Assembly: GCA_963693085.1 (NCBI GenBank)
Contig: OY856409.1
Span: 295,902,058-295,966,057 of the forward strand
Source: Alisma plantago-aquatica
Taxonomy: Eukaryota; Streptophyta; Magnoliopsida; Alismatales; Alismataceae
DNA length: 64,000 bases
Direction of reading: 5' to 3'
In this document: positions 10,931 through 20,607 of the stretch, in pieces
Layout: every line of letters starts with the position of its first letter
Numbering within the stretch: position 1 is the stretch's first letter
Notes under the pieces: generated by a model
Seen by the model: the letters and a program-made list of their open reading frames with translations, nothing else
Database searches by the model: none
Told to the model about the DNA's origin: nothing
Made by a program: the position numbers and the translations under genes

Positions 10931-11809
10931 GACATTAACTTCCGTGGCCACATAGGTTAAGCTCAATTCCTTCTTCTGCTATTTACTGTTGTGTCTACAC
11001 TAATCAGTGTGTTGAAGCTCGGAGGTACGTAGTTGTTGTTGGATCATTACCGTGCCCTCGTCAATGCTCATAGGTCCTGCATAATCCGCATTGCTCTTCT
11101 GAATAAGAGTGTGTAAGTTTTGATTCTTGTGACAACATTTAGAACGTTATTACCCCTTCCTTGGAAACTTCCATTTCAAGATCGTATGTAGCTTTATTTT
11201 TATAAACAGTACACACTAACGTAATTTGTTGACCCGTCTTCGTTTCGATGTTTTAGTTTCATTGATAGCAAAGATATATAGGATGTGAGGTGTGAAGTGA
11301 TCAAGTGTATAATGCAGGTCTTTTATATATATTCTTTATGTTTTATTTGTACAATTACTATGTTCCTTGTAAAGATATAATTTAATTTTGGAAACAAGAT
11401 ATTGAACTCTTATATATTTGTCTGTCTACTTACTCGGTGAATGTTGTAACTGCTCATATGCAATACATAGGGGACGTTTGTGTAGCTTTTTTTTGCTGTA
11501 ATGGATTGTATTTTCATACTCAGGCAACTGGAAATCTACGTTTGCTTTGTTGGATATGGAAAAATAACAAAATTCAGCAGTCTCTGTCATAAAAGAAATG
11601 CGGTAGAACGGCCTCCCGTTCAAAAGCGATGGACGCCATTCTCCATCTACTGCGTTGTGCTTTTACTGCACACCGGCAGCCAACTGACACCACCTTCCGT
11701 ACTTATCTCCTTATATTTTCAAACATAAACTGATGTTTTACATGTGTTTTAAAAACACCCTTTTCCATATACACGGATTAAGTAAATACAGAATTTATCA
11801 TAATCCTGC
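10931..11809. other. Intergenic interval left of CACTA-1
   Basis: AT-rich sequence with no gene or repeat that I can identify; it ends at the TCA target duplicate (11810-11812) of CACTA-1. Confidence 0.4.
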
Positions 11810-11825
11810 TCACACTACTACAGAA

Positions 11826-12180
11826 GTGCCTTTTAGTGTCGGTTGTTTAACCCCCTTTGGCGTCGGTTTCTGAACGACGCCTATGTGGGCGCCGCTAAAA
11901 GGTTGGACACTTCAGTGTCGGTTAAAAAATCGACGCCTATTTAACATAAAGGCGTCGGTTTATTATAAAACACCGACGCTAAAAGGGTTCGCGCCACAGA
12001 AAACGGCGTCATCTAGGACGCTTTCTGCGTCGGTTATATACTAAAAAACCGACGCAGAAAAGTGTCCTAGATGACTCCCATTTCCTGTAGCGCGAACACT
12101 TTTGGCGTCGGTGTTCAACAAAAAACCGACGCTGTAAGTCTGTGCTGACGGTTATCGGTAAATAACCGACGCCTATATAT
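11826..12180. repeat. Left subterminal repeat region of CACTA-1
   Basis: At least six closely spaced copies of GCGTCGGT paired with ACCGACGC, often as small hairpins with 10-20 bp loops. In En/Spm such subterminal repeats are bound by the element's TNPA protein; here the role is inferred from position and family. Confidence 0.8.
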
Positions 12181-12234
12181 ATTTTTTTTTATAAATCTGT
12201 TTGCAGGCCTGCTGTGGCTGGTCAGCAGGATGAG

Positions 12235-12266
12235 AACCTGCAGTTCAGTTTTCTGAACTGCAGGTT
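12235..12266. repeat. Perfect hairpin near the left end of CACTA-1
   Basis: Arms AACCTGCAGTTCAG and CTGAACTGCAGGTT around a 4-base loop, and a wider GGCCTG / CAGGCC pair outside it. It is conserved in CACTA-2 at 42113-42144. It lies just beyond the stop codon of the second gene, so it could serve 3' end formation or protein binding. Confidence 0.6.
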
Positions 12267-12435
12267 TACGACATCCATTGATATCAGCCTACAAACAGGC
12301 CACAAACCTGCAAAATTAACATAAAAAGATTCACACAAGTAGATACATTCAGACATCAATTCAATTGTCACGTTCACACATATAGAATCATTCAAATACA
12401 TGTTTTAACATTCAGAAACATTCATTTACAAAGTA

Positions 12436-12697
12436 TCATTCATCATCACTATCAACATCCCAATTATATCTTACAGTTGCCACTGTTTGTACAACTATTG
12501 CCCATTCTTCTCTTACTTCATCTAATGCTTCCCTCGTATATGGAGCATGTACATTTTTTAAGTGTTTGCCTATAGTGTGGTCAGTTTTAAACACCTGCAA
12601 AGAGAATGATGTATATAAGTAATAATATAAAAATAAGATTGATATATTTTATACTAACTAATGAGACTATATATAATACCTCATGTATGGTATCGAT
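12436..12697 (-). pseudogene. Relic of the accessory (Ulp1-type) gene: last exon plus edge of the previous exon
   Basis: 12436-12594 is the counterpart of the terminal exon at 42314-42472 in CACTA-2, with its AG acceptor and stop codon; the protein contains EEWAIVVQT and ends WDVDSDDE. The exon edge DTIHE and its GT donor remain at about 12682-12697. Everything upstream, including the protease catalytic exons, is missing and foreign sequence begins at about 12698. Confidence 0.75.
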
Positions 12698-12756
12698 GTC
12701 TTTCTTCGCTTGTGTATGGTATAGAACTCTCCTCCAGTATCTCCCTCACAGACTCC

Positions 12757-13446
12757 TGTGCGGAGAGGGACATTCCAACTCGAGATATCATCTTCCGTTG
12801 CCTCCTCCGCAGCAATATCCTTATCTCTGAACGTTTCTCGTAGGATTCTGAACCCCTCCTTCCCTCTACTACATCGAAGCCATGCCACAGTTGAACCCTT
12901 TCACCGAGCCCTACCCGGCCAAACAGACGTCGCCTGAAGTACCACCGTCGTCGTCGTCTCCACCTCCATCGCAACTTGTTGTGCTAGTCCTGGAAGTTTA
13001 TCACCCCACATGCTTTCCTCACCAGTTCCTGCCGCTAGACGACAACACAATGGAATCCAAGAGGATATGCAGGCGTTCGCCACAGACTATAGGATGAGTA
13101 TACTCAGCTTATAGTCTTTGGCGAACTCCTGCATATCCTCTTGGATCCATTTGTGGTCGTCTAGCGGCAGGAACTGGGGAGGAAGGCATGTGGGGTGATA
13201 AACTGCCAGGACTAGCACAGCAAGTTGCGATGGAGGTGGAGACGACGACGACAGTGGTGCTTCAGGCGACGCCTACTTGGCCGGGTAGGGCTCGGCGAAA
13301 GGGTTCAACTGCAGCATGGCTTCGATGCAGTAGAGGGAAGGAAGGGGTTCAGAATCCTACGAGAAACGTTTAGAGATGAGGATATTACTGCGGAGGAGGA
13401 GGAAACGGTAGACGATATCTTGAGTTGGAATGTCCCTCTCCGCACA
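12757..13446. repeat. Large inverted repeat (foldback) inside CACTA-1
   Basis: Two arms of about 340 bp, inner ends separated by a short spacer centred on GAGTATACTC (13096-13105). Example pairs: TGTGCGGAGAGGGACATTCC at 12757 against GGAATGTCCCTCTCCGCACA ending at 13446, and CAGTTCCTGCCGCTAGACGA against TCGTCTAGCGGCAGGAACTG. The arms differ by scattered substitutions and small indels, so they have diverged since duplication. The innermost ~50 bp of each arm resembles the RQRLQ-encoding part of exon 4 of the accessory gene in CACTA-2 (about 44770-44825); I do not recognise the source of the outer, GC-rich part. It lies where exons 2-12 of that gene would be. Confidence 0.88.
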
Positions 13447-13600
13447 TCAAGTTGCTCCAGTGCTTCAGTGGGTACATGTGCATCATCAACCTAAAATTTG
13501 ACAAAAATAAACACACTAAATTAGCATTTGTATTAAAAAAGCAAACATTACTCTAAACGTTTGTATTTTACCATTTTTGCAGCCGCCTCCGCGCATCTGA
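13446..13600 (-). pseudogene. Relics of exons 2 and 4 of the accessory gene
   Basis: 13446-13490 matches the start of exon 2 in CACTA-2 (acceptor, then EALEQLD). About 13575-13595 matches the 3' edge of exon 4 (AEAAAKM and its GT donor), fused directly to sequence that in CACTA-2 lies upstream of exon 1. The region is a mosaic of deletions. Confidence 0.6.
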
Positions 13601-13616
13601 AAATGTCATTAAAAAG

Positions 13617-13710
13617 GCAAACATTTAGCATTTGTATTAACTAGAAAAATGAAAACATTTAGCATTTGTATAAACTAGAAAAAGGAAAACATTTACCATT
13701 TGTATAAACA
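13617..13710. repeat. 34-bp minisatellite between the two CACTA genes
   Basis: About three imperfect copies of a unit containing CATTTAGCATTTGTATTAAC followed by TAGAAAAAGG. The same minisatellite has about four copies in CACTA-2 at 45787-45915. Confidence 0.7.
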
Positions 13711-13719
13711 TACATGTCT

Positions 13720-16700
13720 CTAAAATTGTGATCTTTTATCAATTAACAATCCTTCATTGTGATCTCCGCGCACATATAAGTCATCATTAGCTTCAATATT
13801 TTGTGGAGTTGGCAACCCAACTGAGAATGGACTGGAGTCATCATACTTATCATAGTACTCTTCTTCATCTATAGGATCTTCAATGAACTGTCTTTTACCA
13901 TGAAGAACAACCGACCATTTATCATTTACAGGATCATCGATATAGAATATTTGTTTTGCCTGTGATGCCAATATGAATGGTTCAGCCTTCTCGCCAATCA
14001 TTTCAAAGTTCACCAAAGTGAAACCCAATTCATCCACTATAACTCCTTTGGTGTTATCAACCCAATTACATTTAAAGAGCGGAATATTGAAATCTATGTA
14101 GTCAAACTCCCAAATGTCTTCAATGACACCGTAATATGACATTTTAGCTTCACGTGGACTCTTATCCTTTGCACTTGCAAAGTACATAGTTGACACTTGA
14201 AGAGTGACCCCACTATTTTGGACGACACTCTTATCATCTTGGCGCTTTGTGTAATATGTGAATCCATTAATGTCAAACCCTTCATAAGACATAACATTCG
14301 GTTTTGGTTTAAAGGCGAGACATTTGATAGTTTCTGTAATATCATTTGGTGTTTGAGATAGTTGATGTAAGACTTTATCTTCAAACCACTTAGTAAAAGT
14401 CTTATTATGCTCTCTAGCAAGCCACATTGAACTTGCTTGAGGATGTTGTCTCTTTATGAAATTGGTATGTTCCTCGATATAAACACTCACTTCGTCCATA
14501 TTATGTAAAATATACAAGTGAGCTTGTTCCAACTGCTCACGGCTGATTACTTTCACCCGTGATCCCAAAATTCCTTTGCCCTCCTCAATATTCGTGTCAT
14601 TATCAGGAGTGTCATTACCACTGAGAAAGTCATTGCAGAAATCCATAACCTCTCTCGCCACATAACCTTCAATAATACTCCCTTCAGGACGATAACGGTT
14701 TCGAACATCACCTTTAAAAACGCTCATGTATCGTTCAAAGGGATACATCCAATGCAAGAAAACCGGTCCCAAGATTTTCACTTCCCTAGTCAAGTGGACA
14801 ACAAGATGTACCATGATATCAAAGAACGAAGGAGGGAAATACATCTCAAGCTGACATAGGGTAACAACCACTTCTCTTTGCAAATTATCGAGAGTATCAG
14901 GGTCAATAACTTTGCTGCATAGACTGTTGAAAAAGAAACAAAGTCTGGTAATTGCAAACCTTACATGCTTCGGCAATATAGATCGAATTGCCACGGGCAA
15001 TATTTGTTGCATTAGAGTGTGACAATCATGAGATTTAAGACCTATCAACTTCAGATCTTTCATTGATACCAATCTACGGATGTTGGATGAGTAACCATGT
15101 GGCACCTTAACATTTACCAAGCATTCACAAAAAGTTTTCTTCTCCTTTCTAGACAACGTGTAACAAGCGGGAGGTAAGTATGTTCTTTTATTACCCATTT
15201 CACGTAATTCTGTTAATTCTGACCTTATTCCCATTTCACGTAGGTCCAGTCTGGATTTTATCCCATCTTTAGTCTTACCTGGTATATTTAATAGAGTACC
15301 AATGATGCTATCACAGACATTTTTCTCAACGTGCATTACATCGATACAATGCCTGACTGACAAAGAACTCCAATAAGGAAGATCCCAAAATATTGACTTC
15401 TTTTTGAATGAAGAATTGTCACTCCGTGTGGCCATACTACATTGTGATTTCTTACCAAATTCATTGACAATGTCTTTTACTCTTTCATAAACAACATCCC
15501 CTGGTATAGGTTTAGGTGCACTCCGTTCATCATTCCATCCATTGAATGCTTTGCGCTTCCTACGATACGGATGGAATTTTGAAAGAAACCTTCGATGACC
15601 AAGATATACAGTCTTGCCGCCATATTTTAGTCTTATTGAATCAGTGTTTTCTTCACATATAGGACACGCTTTAGCTCCTTTGACACTATATCCAGACAAA
15701 TTCCCATATGCCGGAAAGTCATTAATAGTGCAAAACAACATAGCATGCAAACGAAATGTCTCTCTTGCAGAAGCATCATAGGTCATCACACCTTCAGCCC
15801 AAAGTTTCTTTAAGTCATCAATCAAAGGTTCAAGATAAACATCGATATCATTTCCGGGTTGTTTAGGGCCCGATATCAACAATGACAACATAACGTACTT
15901 ATTTTTCATACACAGCCAGGGAGGAAGATTGTATATAACAAGCATGACTGGCCAAGTGCTATGTTGGCTGCTCAATGTCCCGTACGGATTCATCCCGTCT
16001 GTACAAAGCCCAAGTCTTAGATTCCTGACTTCTTCACCAAATTCAGGGAACAATACATCAATCTTCTTCCACTGTGGGGAATCAGACGCATGTCGTAGGA
16101 TCCCATCATTATTTTTCTTAACATCTGCATGCCACCTCAAATTCTTCGCATCTTTCGGATTTGCAAACAAGCGTTGAAACCGTGATGTTATAGGTAGATA
16201 CCACAACACCTTGGCAGGAGAACCAGTTTTGGACTCCCCCAAAGTCGTCAATTTATATCGTGACGCACCACATTTTGGACAATCTTTCAAATCTACATAG
16301 TCCTTTTGAAATAATACACAATCATTCGGGCATGCGTGTATCTTTTTGGCCTCCATTCCCATTGGGCACAACATTTTCTTTACCTGGTATGTTGAGATTG
16401 GCAGCTCGTTTCCTTCAGGAAGAATTTCTTTCAACAAAGTCAACAATTCAGTGAAGCTTTTGTCGCTCCATCTATTGTTAGCTTTCAACTTATACAATCT
16501 CAGCACAGCGCTAAGCTTCGTAAACTTAGCACAGCCTGTGTATAACGGTATCTCAGCATCATGCACAATGTTTGTAAAGATAGGAGGTGGATCGGTGTGC
16601 TCTACCCTACAACTATCCAGCATCGCATCAACAATGTCTGCTGGAACTGGTTCGTTCACATTTACGTCATCGGAGGCAATTTCTTCTTCCACCCAAGCAC

Positions 16701-16968
16701 TGCTATTGACATCTACTGGATTCGATTTTGAAATCTCTCCATGCCAGTGCCATTCTGTATAGCCTTGTACAATCCCGTTGCACATGACATGACTTTTGAT
16801 TTCCTCACCAGTGTTGAGTTTCAAGTTGTTACCGCAATGCCTACATGGACAGTAGAACCTATCTGTAGGTTTTTTCCTATGTTCCTCGGCAAATCTAATA
16901 AACTGATCAAGACCAGATATAAACTCTGGGGTGCAACGATTACGAATGGACATCCATGATCTATCCAT
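13720..16968 (-). CDS. CACTA TNP2-type transposase, intact open frame
   Basis: 1082 residues from the ATG at 16968 (MDRSWMSIRN). Order: an N-terminal transposase-associated domain with a Cys-rich motif (C40, C42, C45) and WHWHGE near 75; a second Cys cluster (HACPNDC, CPKCG) at 212-233; the TNP2/Transposase_21 core from about 270 to 490 with LCTDGMNPYG (Asp 324); CIDVMHVEKN at about 541-550; a DUF4218-like segment with HWMYPFERYM; and a DUF4216-like C-terminal segment (YYGVIEDIWEFDY). It should cut and paste the element by binding the CACTA ends in the nucleus. No internal stop or intron is needed, unlike the copy in CACTA-2. Whether it is active is unknown. The 16969-17378 stretch upstream is AT-rich and non-coding. 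Confidence 0.95.
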   Translation of the reverse strand: MDRSWMSIRNRCTPEFISGLDQFIRFAEEHRKKPTDRFYCPCRHCGNNLKLNTGEEIKSHVMCNGIVQGYTEWHWHGEISKSNPVDVNSSAWVEEEIASDDVNVNEPVPADIVDAMLDSCRVEHTDPPPIFTNIVHDAEIPLYTGCAKFTKLSAVLRLYKLKANNRWSDKSFTELLTLLKEILPEGNELPISTYQVKKMLCPMGMEAKKIHACPNDCVLFQKDYVDLKDCPKCGASRYKLTTLGESKTGSPAKVLWYLPITSRFQRLFANPKDAKNLRWHADVKKNNDGILRHASDSPQWKKIDVLFPEFGEEVRNLRLGLCTDGMNPYGTLSSQHSTWPVMLVIYNLPPWLCMKNKYVMLSLLISGPKQPGNDIDVYLEPLIDDLKKLWAEGVMTYDASARETFRLHAMLFCTINDFPAYGNLSGYSVKGAKACPICEENTDSIRLKYGGKTVYLGHRRFLSKFHPYRRKRKAFNGWNDERSAPKPIPGDVVYERVKDIVNEFGKKSQCSMATRSDNSSFKKKSIFWDLPYWSSLSVRHCIDVMHVEKNVCDSIIGTLLNIPGKTKDGIKSRLDLREMGIRSELTELREMGNKRTYLPPACYTLSRKEKKTFCECLVNVKVPHGYSSNIRRLVSMKDLKLIGLKSHDCHTLMQQILPVAIRSILPKHVRFAITRLCFFFNSLCSKVIDPDTLDNLQREVVVTLCQLEMYFPPSFFDIMVHLVVHLTREVKILGPVFLHWMYPFERYMSVFKGDVRNRYRPEGSIIEGYVAREVMDFCNDFLSGNDTPDNDTNIEEGKGILGSRVKVISREQLEQAHLYILHNMDEVSVYIEEHTNFIKRQHPQASSMWLAREHNKTFTKWFEDKVLHQLSQTPNDITETIKCLAFKPKPNVMSYEGFDINGFTYYTKRQDDKSVVQNSGVTLQVSTMYFASAKDKSPREAKMSYYGVIEDIWEFDYIDFNIPLFKCNWVDNTKGVIVDELGFTLVNFEMIGEKAEPFILASQAKQIFYIDDPVNDKWSVVLHGKRQFIEDPIDEEEYYDKYDDSSPFSVGLPTPQNIEANDDLYVRGDHNEGLLIDKRSQF

Positions 16969-17378
16969 TCTATGATCAGAGAAAGCAAGTATATATTAGG
17001 AAAGCAAGTATATATATGGAAACAATTATATAAGCAAGTATGTCGTATTACAGTTCATCATTAAGAAAGATATAAGCAAGTATGTCGTATTAAAATGAAC
17101 TAAACAATAAAAGAATTTTTTTTTGAGGCAAGACAATATGAGAAAATAGTAGTGTAATCATGTAAATGGGAACATTCATGGGAACACACACTTCAGTTAT
17201 AAGCATTCATGTAGCAACTTACAGTTCCATTCATGGGAACACACACTTTAGTTATAACAATAACTAAACAAAGGGGTTGGTGTACCCCTAAACATGTGCA
17301 TAATTAAAAAAACTATTACTACAGACAAGTCTAGATAGATAGACAACTAAATACTACACCAACATGGTCCCGCATGCA

Positions 17379-17861
17379 TCAGTAACTTCTTTTTGATGAT
17401 GAAGCTGTGTCACGAAGCTCCTCACTGTATTTAGACGAATCTGAACTGATAGGGGCCTCAGATTCAGATTTGTCTGAGCTGATATGCGACGCCGTGCGCT
17501 CATACCGCAGAAGATGATCGGGGGTCTCGCAGTTGTTGTTGGTTATCCAAACTTTGATGGAATTATCGCCAACTGGACGGAGAAAAAGCCTATTCCAACG
17601 GACCACATGCAGCTCTCCAATCCAATCACGCCAACCGGATTTTGATACAAGATTTCCCGCCAAATCATACTCAACCTCGATTACATGTGAATAATTTCCA
17701 AAAGTTAGGGTCACTTTACCATGCATGTAGTGTCTTCCTTTTAGAAAACGCCAATGTTTGGGTATGACCAATTGGTTTAAGGAACGATCATCTAGGATGA
17801 TGTCCAATTGTTCTTCAATAGGGAACGTTAACATTGACATAGAGGCCCAATTCATAGTCAT
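17379..17861 (-). CDS. B3-like small protein carried by CACTA-1
   Basis: I place the start at the ATG at 17861 (MTMNWASMSM, about 160 residues) because the paralogue at 27584-28117 is similar from this point and not upstream. Order of what is seen: LDIILDD, LVIPKHWRF, HGKVTLTFGN, IEVEYD, LVSKSGWRDWI, RLFLRPVGDNSIKVWI, then a Ser/Glu/Asp-rich tail. The pattern of an (L/I)P-K start, a GW in the middle and a final beta strand resembles a plant B3 DNA-binding domain; this is inference from motif layout. It lies upstream of the transposase on the same strand. CACTA-2 has nothing equivalent. It could be a captured host gene or an element-encoded DNA-binding factor. Confidence 0.5.
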   Translation of the reverse strand: MTMNWASMSMLTFPIEEQLDIILDDRSLNQLVIPKHWRFLKGRHYMHGKVTLTFGNYSHVIEVEYDLAGNLVSKSGWRDWIGELHVVRWNRLFLRPVGDNSIKVWITNNNCETPDHLLRYERTASHISSDKSESEAPISSDSSKYSEELRDTASSSKRSY

Positions 17862-18086
17862 TGTTATGGGAAGACAGAGACTGCACAATATTAGTATTAA
17901 CAAAGTGTAAGTACATATAACAATGTTATATATTTTCAGAAAAAGTTGTATAACATCATTTAACCTTTTAAACAAGTATATATTAGGAAACAAGTATATA
18001 TTAGTCAATCTTGGACGGGTTTCTAGGCCAACAAACACATTTGATGTCAATCTTATATATAATAAATGTGTACCACCTATCCCATC

Positions 18087-18281
18087 CTTGAACACCTAAT
18101 CTCACTTAGGATGTAAGTGTATAATGTGTATTTGGTTTTCAAGAAAATTTCGGCAGCATTTCCCCGTTGTTCTCTAAGTACATATGTACTTAGAGAACAA
18201 ACGGGGAAATGCTGCCGAAATTTTCTCGAAAACCCAATACACATTATACACTTACATCCTAAGTGAGATTAGGTGTTCAAG
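18087..18281. repeat. 195-bp near-perfect palindrome (single copy in CACTA-1)
   Basis: Centre AAGTACATATGTACTT at 18176-18191; arms run out to CTTGAACACC at the left and GGTGTTCAAG at the right. The same palindrome occurs in a 449-bp tandem unit in CACTA-2. It lies upstream of the B3-like ORF. The flanks to about 18880 are AT-rich and non-coding. Confidence 0.9.
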
Positions 18282-18879
18282 AACAGTCCCAAACTGGGGA
18301 CTATCCAAGATTTACTCCTACTGAGTAAATCTTGGACGGGTTTCTAGGCCAACAAATACATGTGTTGTCATTCTTATATAAACCCTATAATTCATGAAAT
18401 CATTCTAATTCAATTTAATATGTTGGGATCACATAATTATATAATGACATCAGAATATATAGAAGAATCATAATTAACATGATTAACAACATGCTCATCA
18501 AACTAGGGTTTTCTTGAATATCATCTAATAAATCAAGAATTTCATAGTTTCAAACATGCAATAATTCACAATGCAATGTTATAAACTATAGGCAACATGG
18601 ATAGATGAAATAAATAAACATCCAGCATCTATCACTTATTCAATCTTCAAGAAACCTTGACAAACATCCAACATCTATCACTTATATAATTTGCATGTAT
18701 ATACACCCTAAAGTGCCACAAATCATATAATAAAACTATCATGTTATGATATTAGGACCACTTAAAGCAGATTAGGCACATTAAGCAAGCAGAGTAGGGA
18801 GCCAATTTCGTGCAAACAGATTAAGCAACAGATTAGGTCAGCACATAAAGAACCAATTTCGCGCCTGGGTAGGTCTGCA

Positions 18880-19375
18880 GGTACCTGGGCAAGAAGAGTA
18901 GGGTGAGGTCGAGCTGGTTGAGTACGTGGGTGGCGGCCGACGAGCTCCAGAACCAGCGGCAGTGACTCCGACGAGCAGGAGCGTCAGCCGCAGCAGGCAG
19001 GCAGGCGGCCAGGCGGCGGCAGGCAGGCAGCGGCCAGGCGGAGGAGAAGGAGAAGGGGGTACGGCGGCACCGGTTCTCAGGCGTGGCAGGCAGGTGGGCA
19101 CCAGGCGTTGCGGCGGCGCCGGTTGTCAGGCGTGGCGGCGGCGCAGGCGGTTGGAGCAGGGGCGCCGGTTGTCAGGCGTGGCGGCGGCGCAGGGGTGCCA
19201 GAGAAGAAACGCGTCGGAGAGGGGCGCCGGAGAGGGGACGCCGGAGATGGGGCACCGGAGAGAAGCGCCTGAGAAAAACTAGTACCAGCAGCAGAGCAAT
19301 CGCCGGAGAAATCGCCGCAATAGGGAAATAGGGTAGCAATGAGGGGAAGAGTCGGGCGATCGAAGGTTATGAAGT
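18880..19375 (-). promoter_or_regulatory. GC-rich leader/promoter region of CACTA-1
   Basis: An abrupt GC-rich block inside an AT-rich element, shared with CACTA-2 (51226-51612). It lies between the right subterminal repeats and the genes, at the 5' side of the minus-strand transcription unit. A possible splice donor CAG-GTACCTG on the minus strand lies near 18890. Open frames on both strands are low-complexity (Ala, Arg, Pro, Gly) and I do not regard them as genes. Confidence 0.5.
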
Positions 19376-19380
19376 TCCCC

Positions 19381-19795
19381 AATAGCGTCGGTTGTTTACA
19401 ACAACTGACGCCTAAACATATTTACCGTCGGTCGTTCGCAACATCCGACGTCCATTTGGACGATATTTTTGTGAAAATGTTTGGCGGGAACCACATTCAG
19501 CGTCGGTTATTAAAGGACGACCGACGCGGAAAAGGACACTTTTCGCGCAAATTTCCATCGCACATAAGCGTCGGTGTTTTAACTACAGACTCGACGCCGA
19601 AAGTGACATTATTTTTTCGCTCGAAAATTGGATGAAATAATGCGTCGGTTTTGTATAAACAACCGACGCTGTATACAAAACGGTACCCGTGTTTGGCTGG
19701 TCTTTGAATATAGACGTCGGTTCTTCTAAATAACCGACGCCTTTAATATAAGGCGTCCGTGTTCCTTAAAAACCGACGCCCAGAAAAGCGACACT
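19381..19795. repeat. Right subterminal repeat region of CACTA-1
   Basis: Repeated GCGTCGGTT and AACCGACGC pairs facing the right terminus, matching the left end and both ends of CACTA-2. Confidence 0.8.
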
Positions 19796-19965
19796 GAATG
19801 CTATTTCTGTAGTAGTGTCAATCCCGAAATCCAAACGTGCCCATAGTGTTTCGTTGTGTATTGCCTTTAACATAACGAGTTCATGATTTTTGAGTATGAT
19901 GGAAAGCAAAAGTGAAGGTCATTATAACAATATGAATGTACTACTTTATTTTATGCAGTTGTGTA

Positions 19966-20571
19966 TGTTGGGATTAGGAATATAATCCAGCCCATGTCTT
20001 AGTGGGATTTAGACTTGGGAGGGTTGGTTTGTGCTACCAATCCTAATAGGAGTCAAATCTTGAATAGTAGGAATATGACTTCCTATGTGCAACATGCAGT
20101 TGGACTAGGATTCGAAGTAGGACTAGAATTCCTGGTTGCAATCACATGCATGGAGGCCTATAAATAGAGGCCCCTGGGGATGCCTTTGGATTATCCACCG
20201 GTTGAGGTGTGAGTTCTCCAGTTGCTTGTTGGTGCCTTCTGTGGTAGAGGGTGCCAGAGAATAAGAACAACTGGTAGAGAAGCTCTCTTGGTTTATAAGA
20301 GAGGGCCAGCGACTTTGCCTTGAAGCAAAGTAGCGGTTGGCGGTTGCTACCCGGATTTAGGGGTAATTAAATCTGGGAGGTGTGAGTTGTAATTTTATTA
20401 CATAGTGCTTATTAGCGGGATTGCCCTGTGGTTTTTCTCTCCTTATTGAGGGGAGAGTTTTCCACGTTAAATCTGGTGTTTTTCTTCTTTGGGTTTTATA
20501 CGCTTGTTGGTAGCGCTTCCGTGACAACTTTTTGTCACATCCGGGACTGTATCGGTACAACATCCCCAACA
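19966..20571 (+). repeat. 5' LTR
   Basis: Starts TGTTGGGATTAGGAATATAA, ends CATCCCCAACA. A TATA box TATAAATAG lies at 20159-20167. The matching 3' LTR is 24710-25314. Confidence 0.93.
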
Positions 20572-20573
20572 AG

Positions 20574-20585
20574 TGGTATCAGAGC
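20574..20585 (+). other. Primer-binding site (initiator Met tRNA)
   Basis: TGGTATCAGAGC two bases after the 5' LTR, complementary to initiator methionyl-tRNA. Confidence 0.9.
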
Positions 20586-20607
20586 GAGGTTGCAGATACA
20601 AGTCCAG

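Larger units (their letters stand above)
11813..19817 (-). mobile_element. CACTA-1, complete CACTA (En/Spm-type) transposon
   Basis: Begins CACTACTACAGAA at 11813 and ends TTCTGTAGTAGTG at 19817, flanked on both sides by the 3-bp duplication TCA (11810-11812, 19818-19820). Length is 8005 bp. Subterminal GCGTCGG/CCGACGC repeats occupy both ends. On the minus strand, from the right end: GC-rich leader, a B3-like ORF, the TNP2-type transposase, then only relics of the second gene. The 3-bp TSD and termini are diagnostic of CACTA elements. The transposase is open but most of the accessory gene is replaced by a foldback. Confidence 0.95.

Noticed and set aside
12606..13494. Several overlapping frames of 60-97 codons on both strands
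   Set aside because: Mirror-image translations of the two arms of the inverted repeat, Arg-rich low complexity, no family seen.
16346..16762. 138-codon plus-strand frame (same at 48548-48964)
   Set aside because: Antisense shadow of the CACTA transposase, present in both copies only because the transposase is.
18087..18281. Palindrome as a precursor microRNA
   Set aside because: It is repetitive within the transposon family and nearly perfect along its whole length, which fits a foldback repeat rather than a miRNA gene.
18838..19382. Ala/Arg/Pro-rich frames in the GC-rich block, and their counterparts at 51181-51612
   Set aside because: Composition artefact in the transposon leader; not conserved as protein between the two elements.
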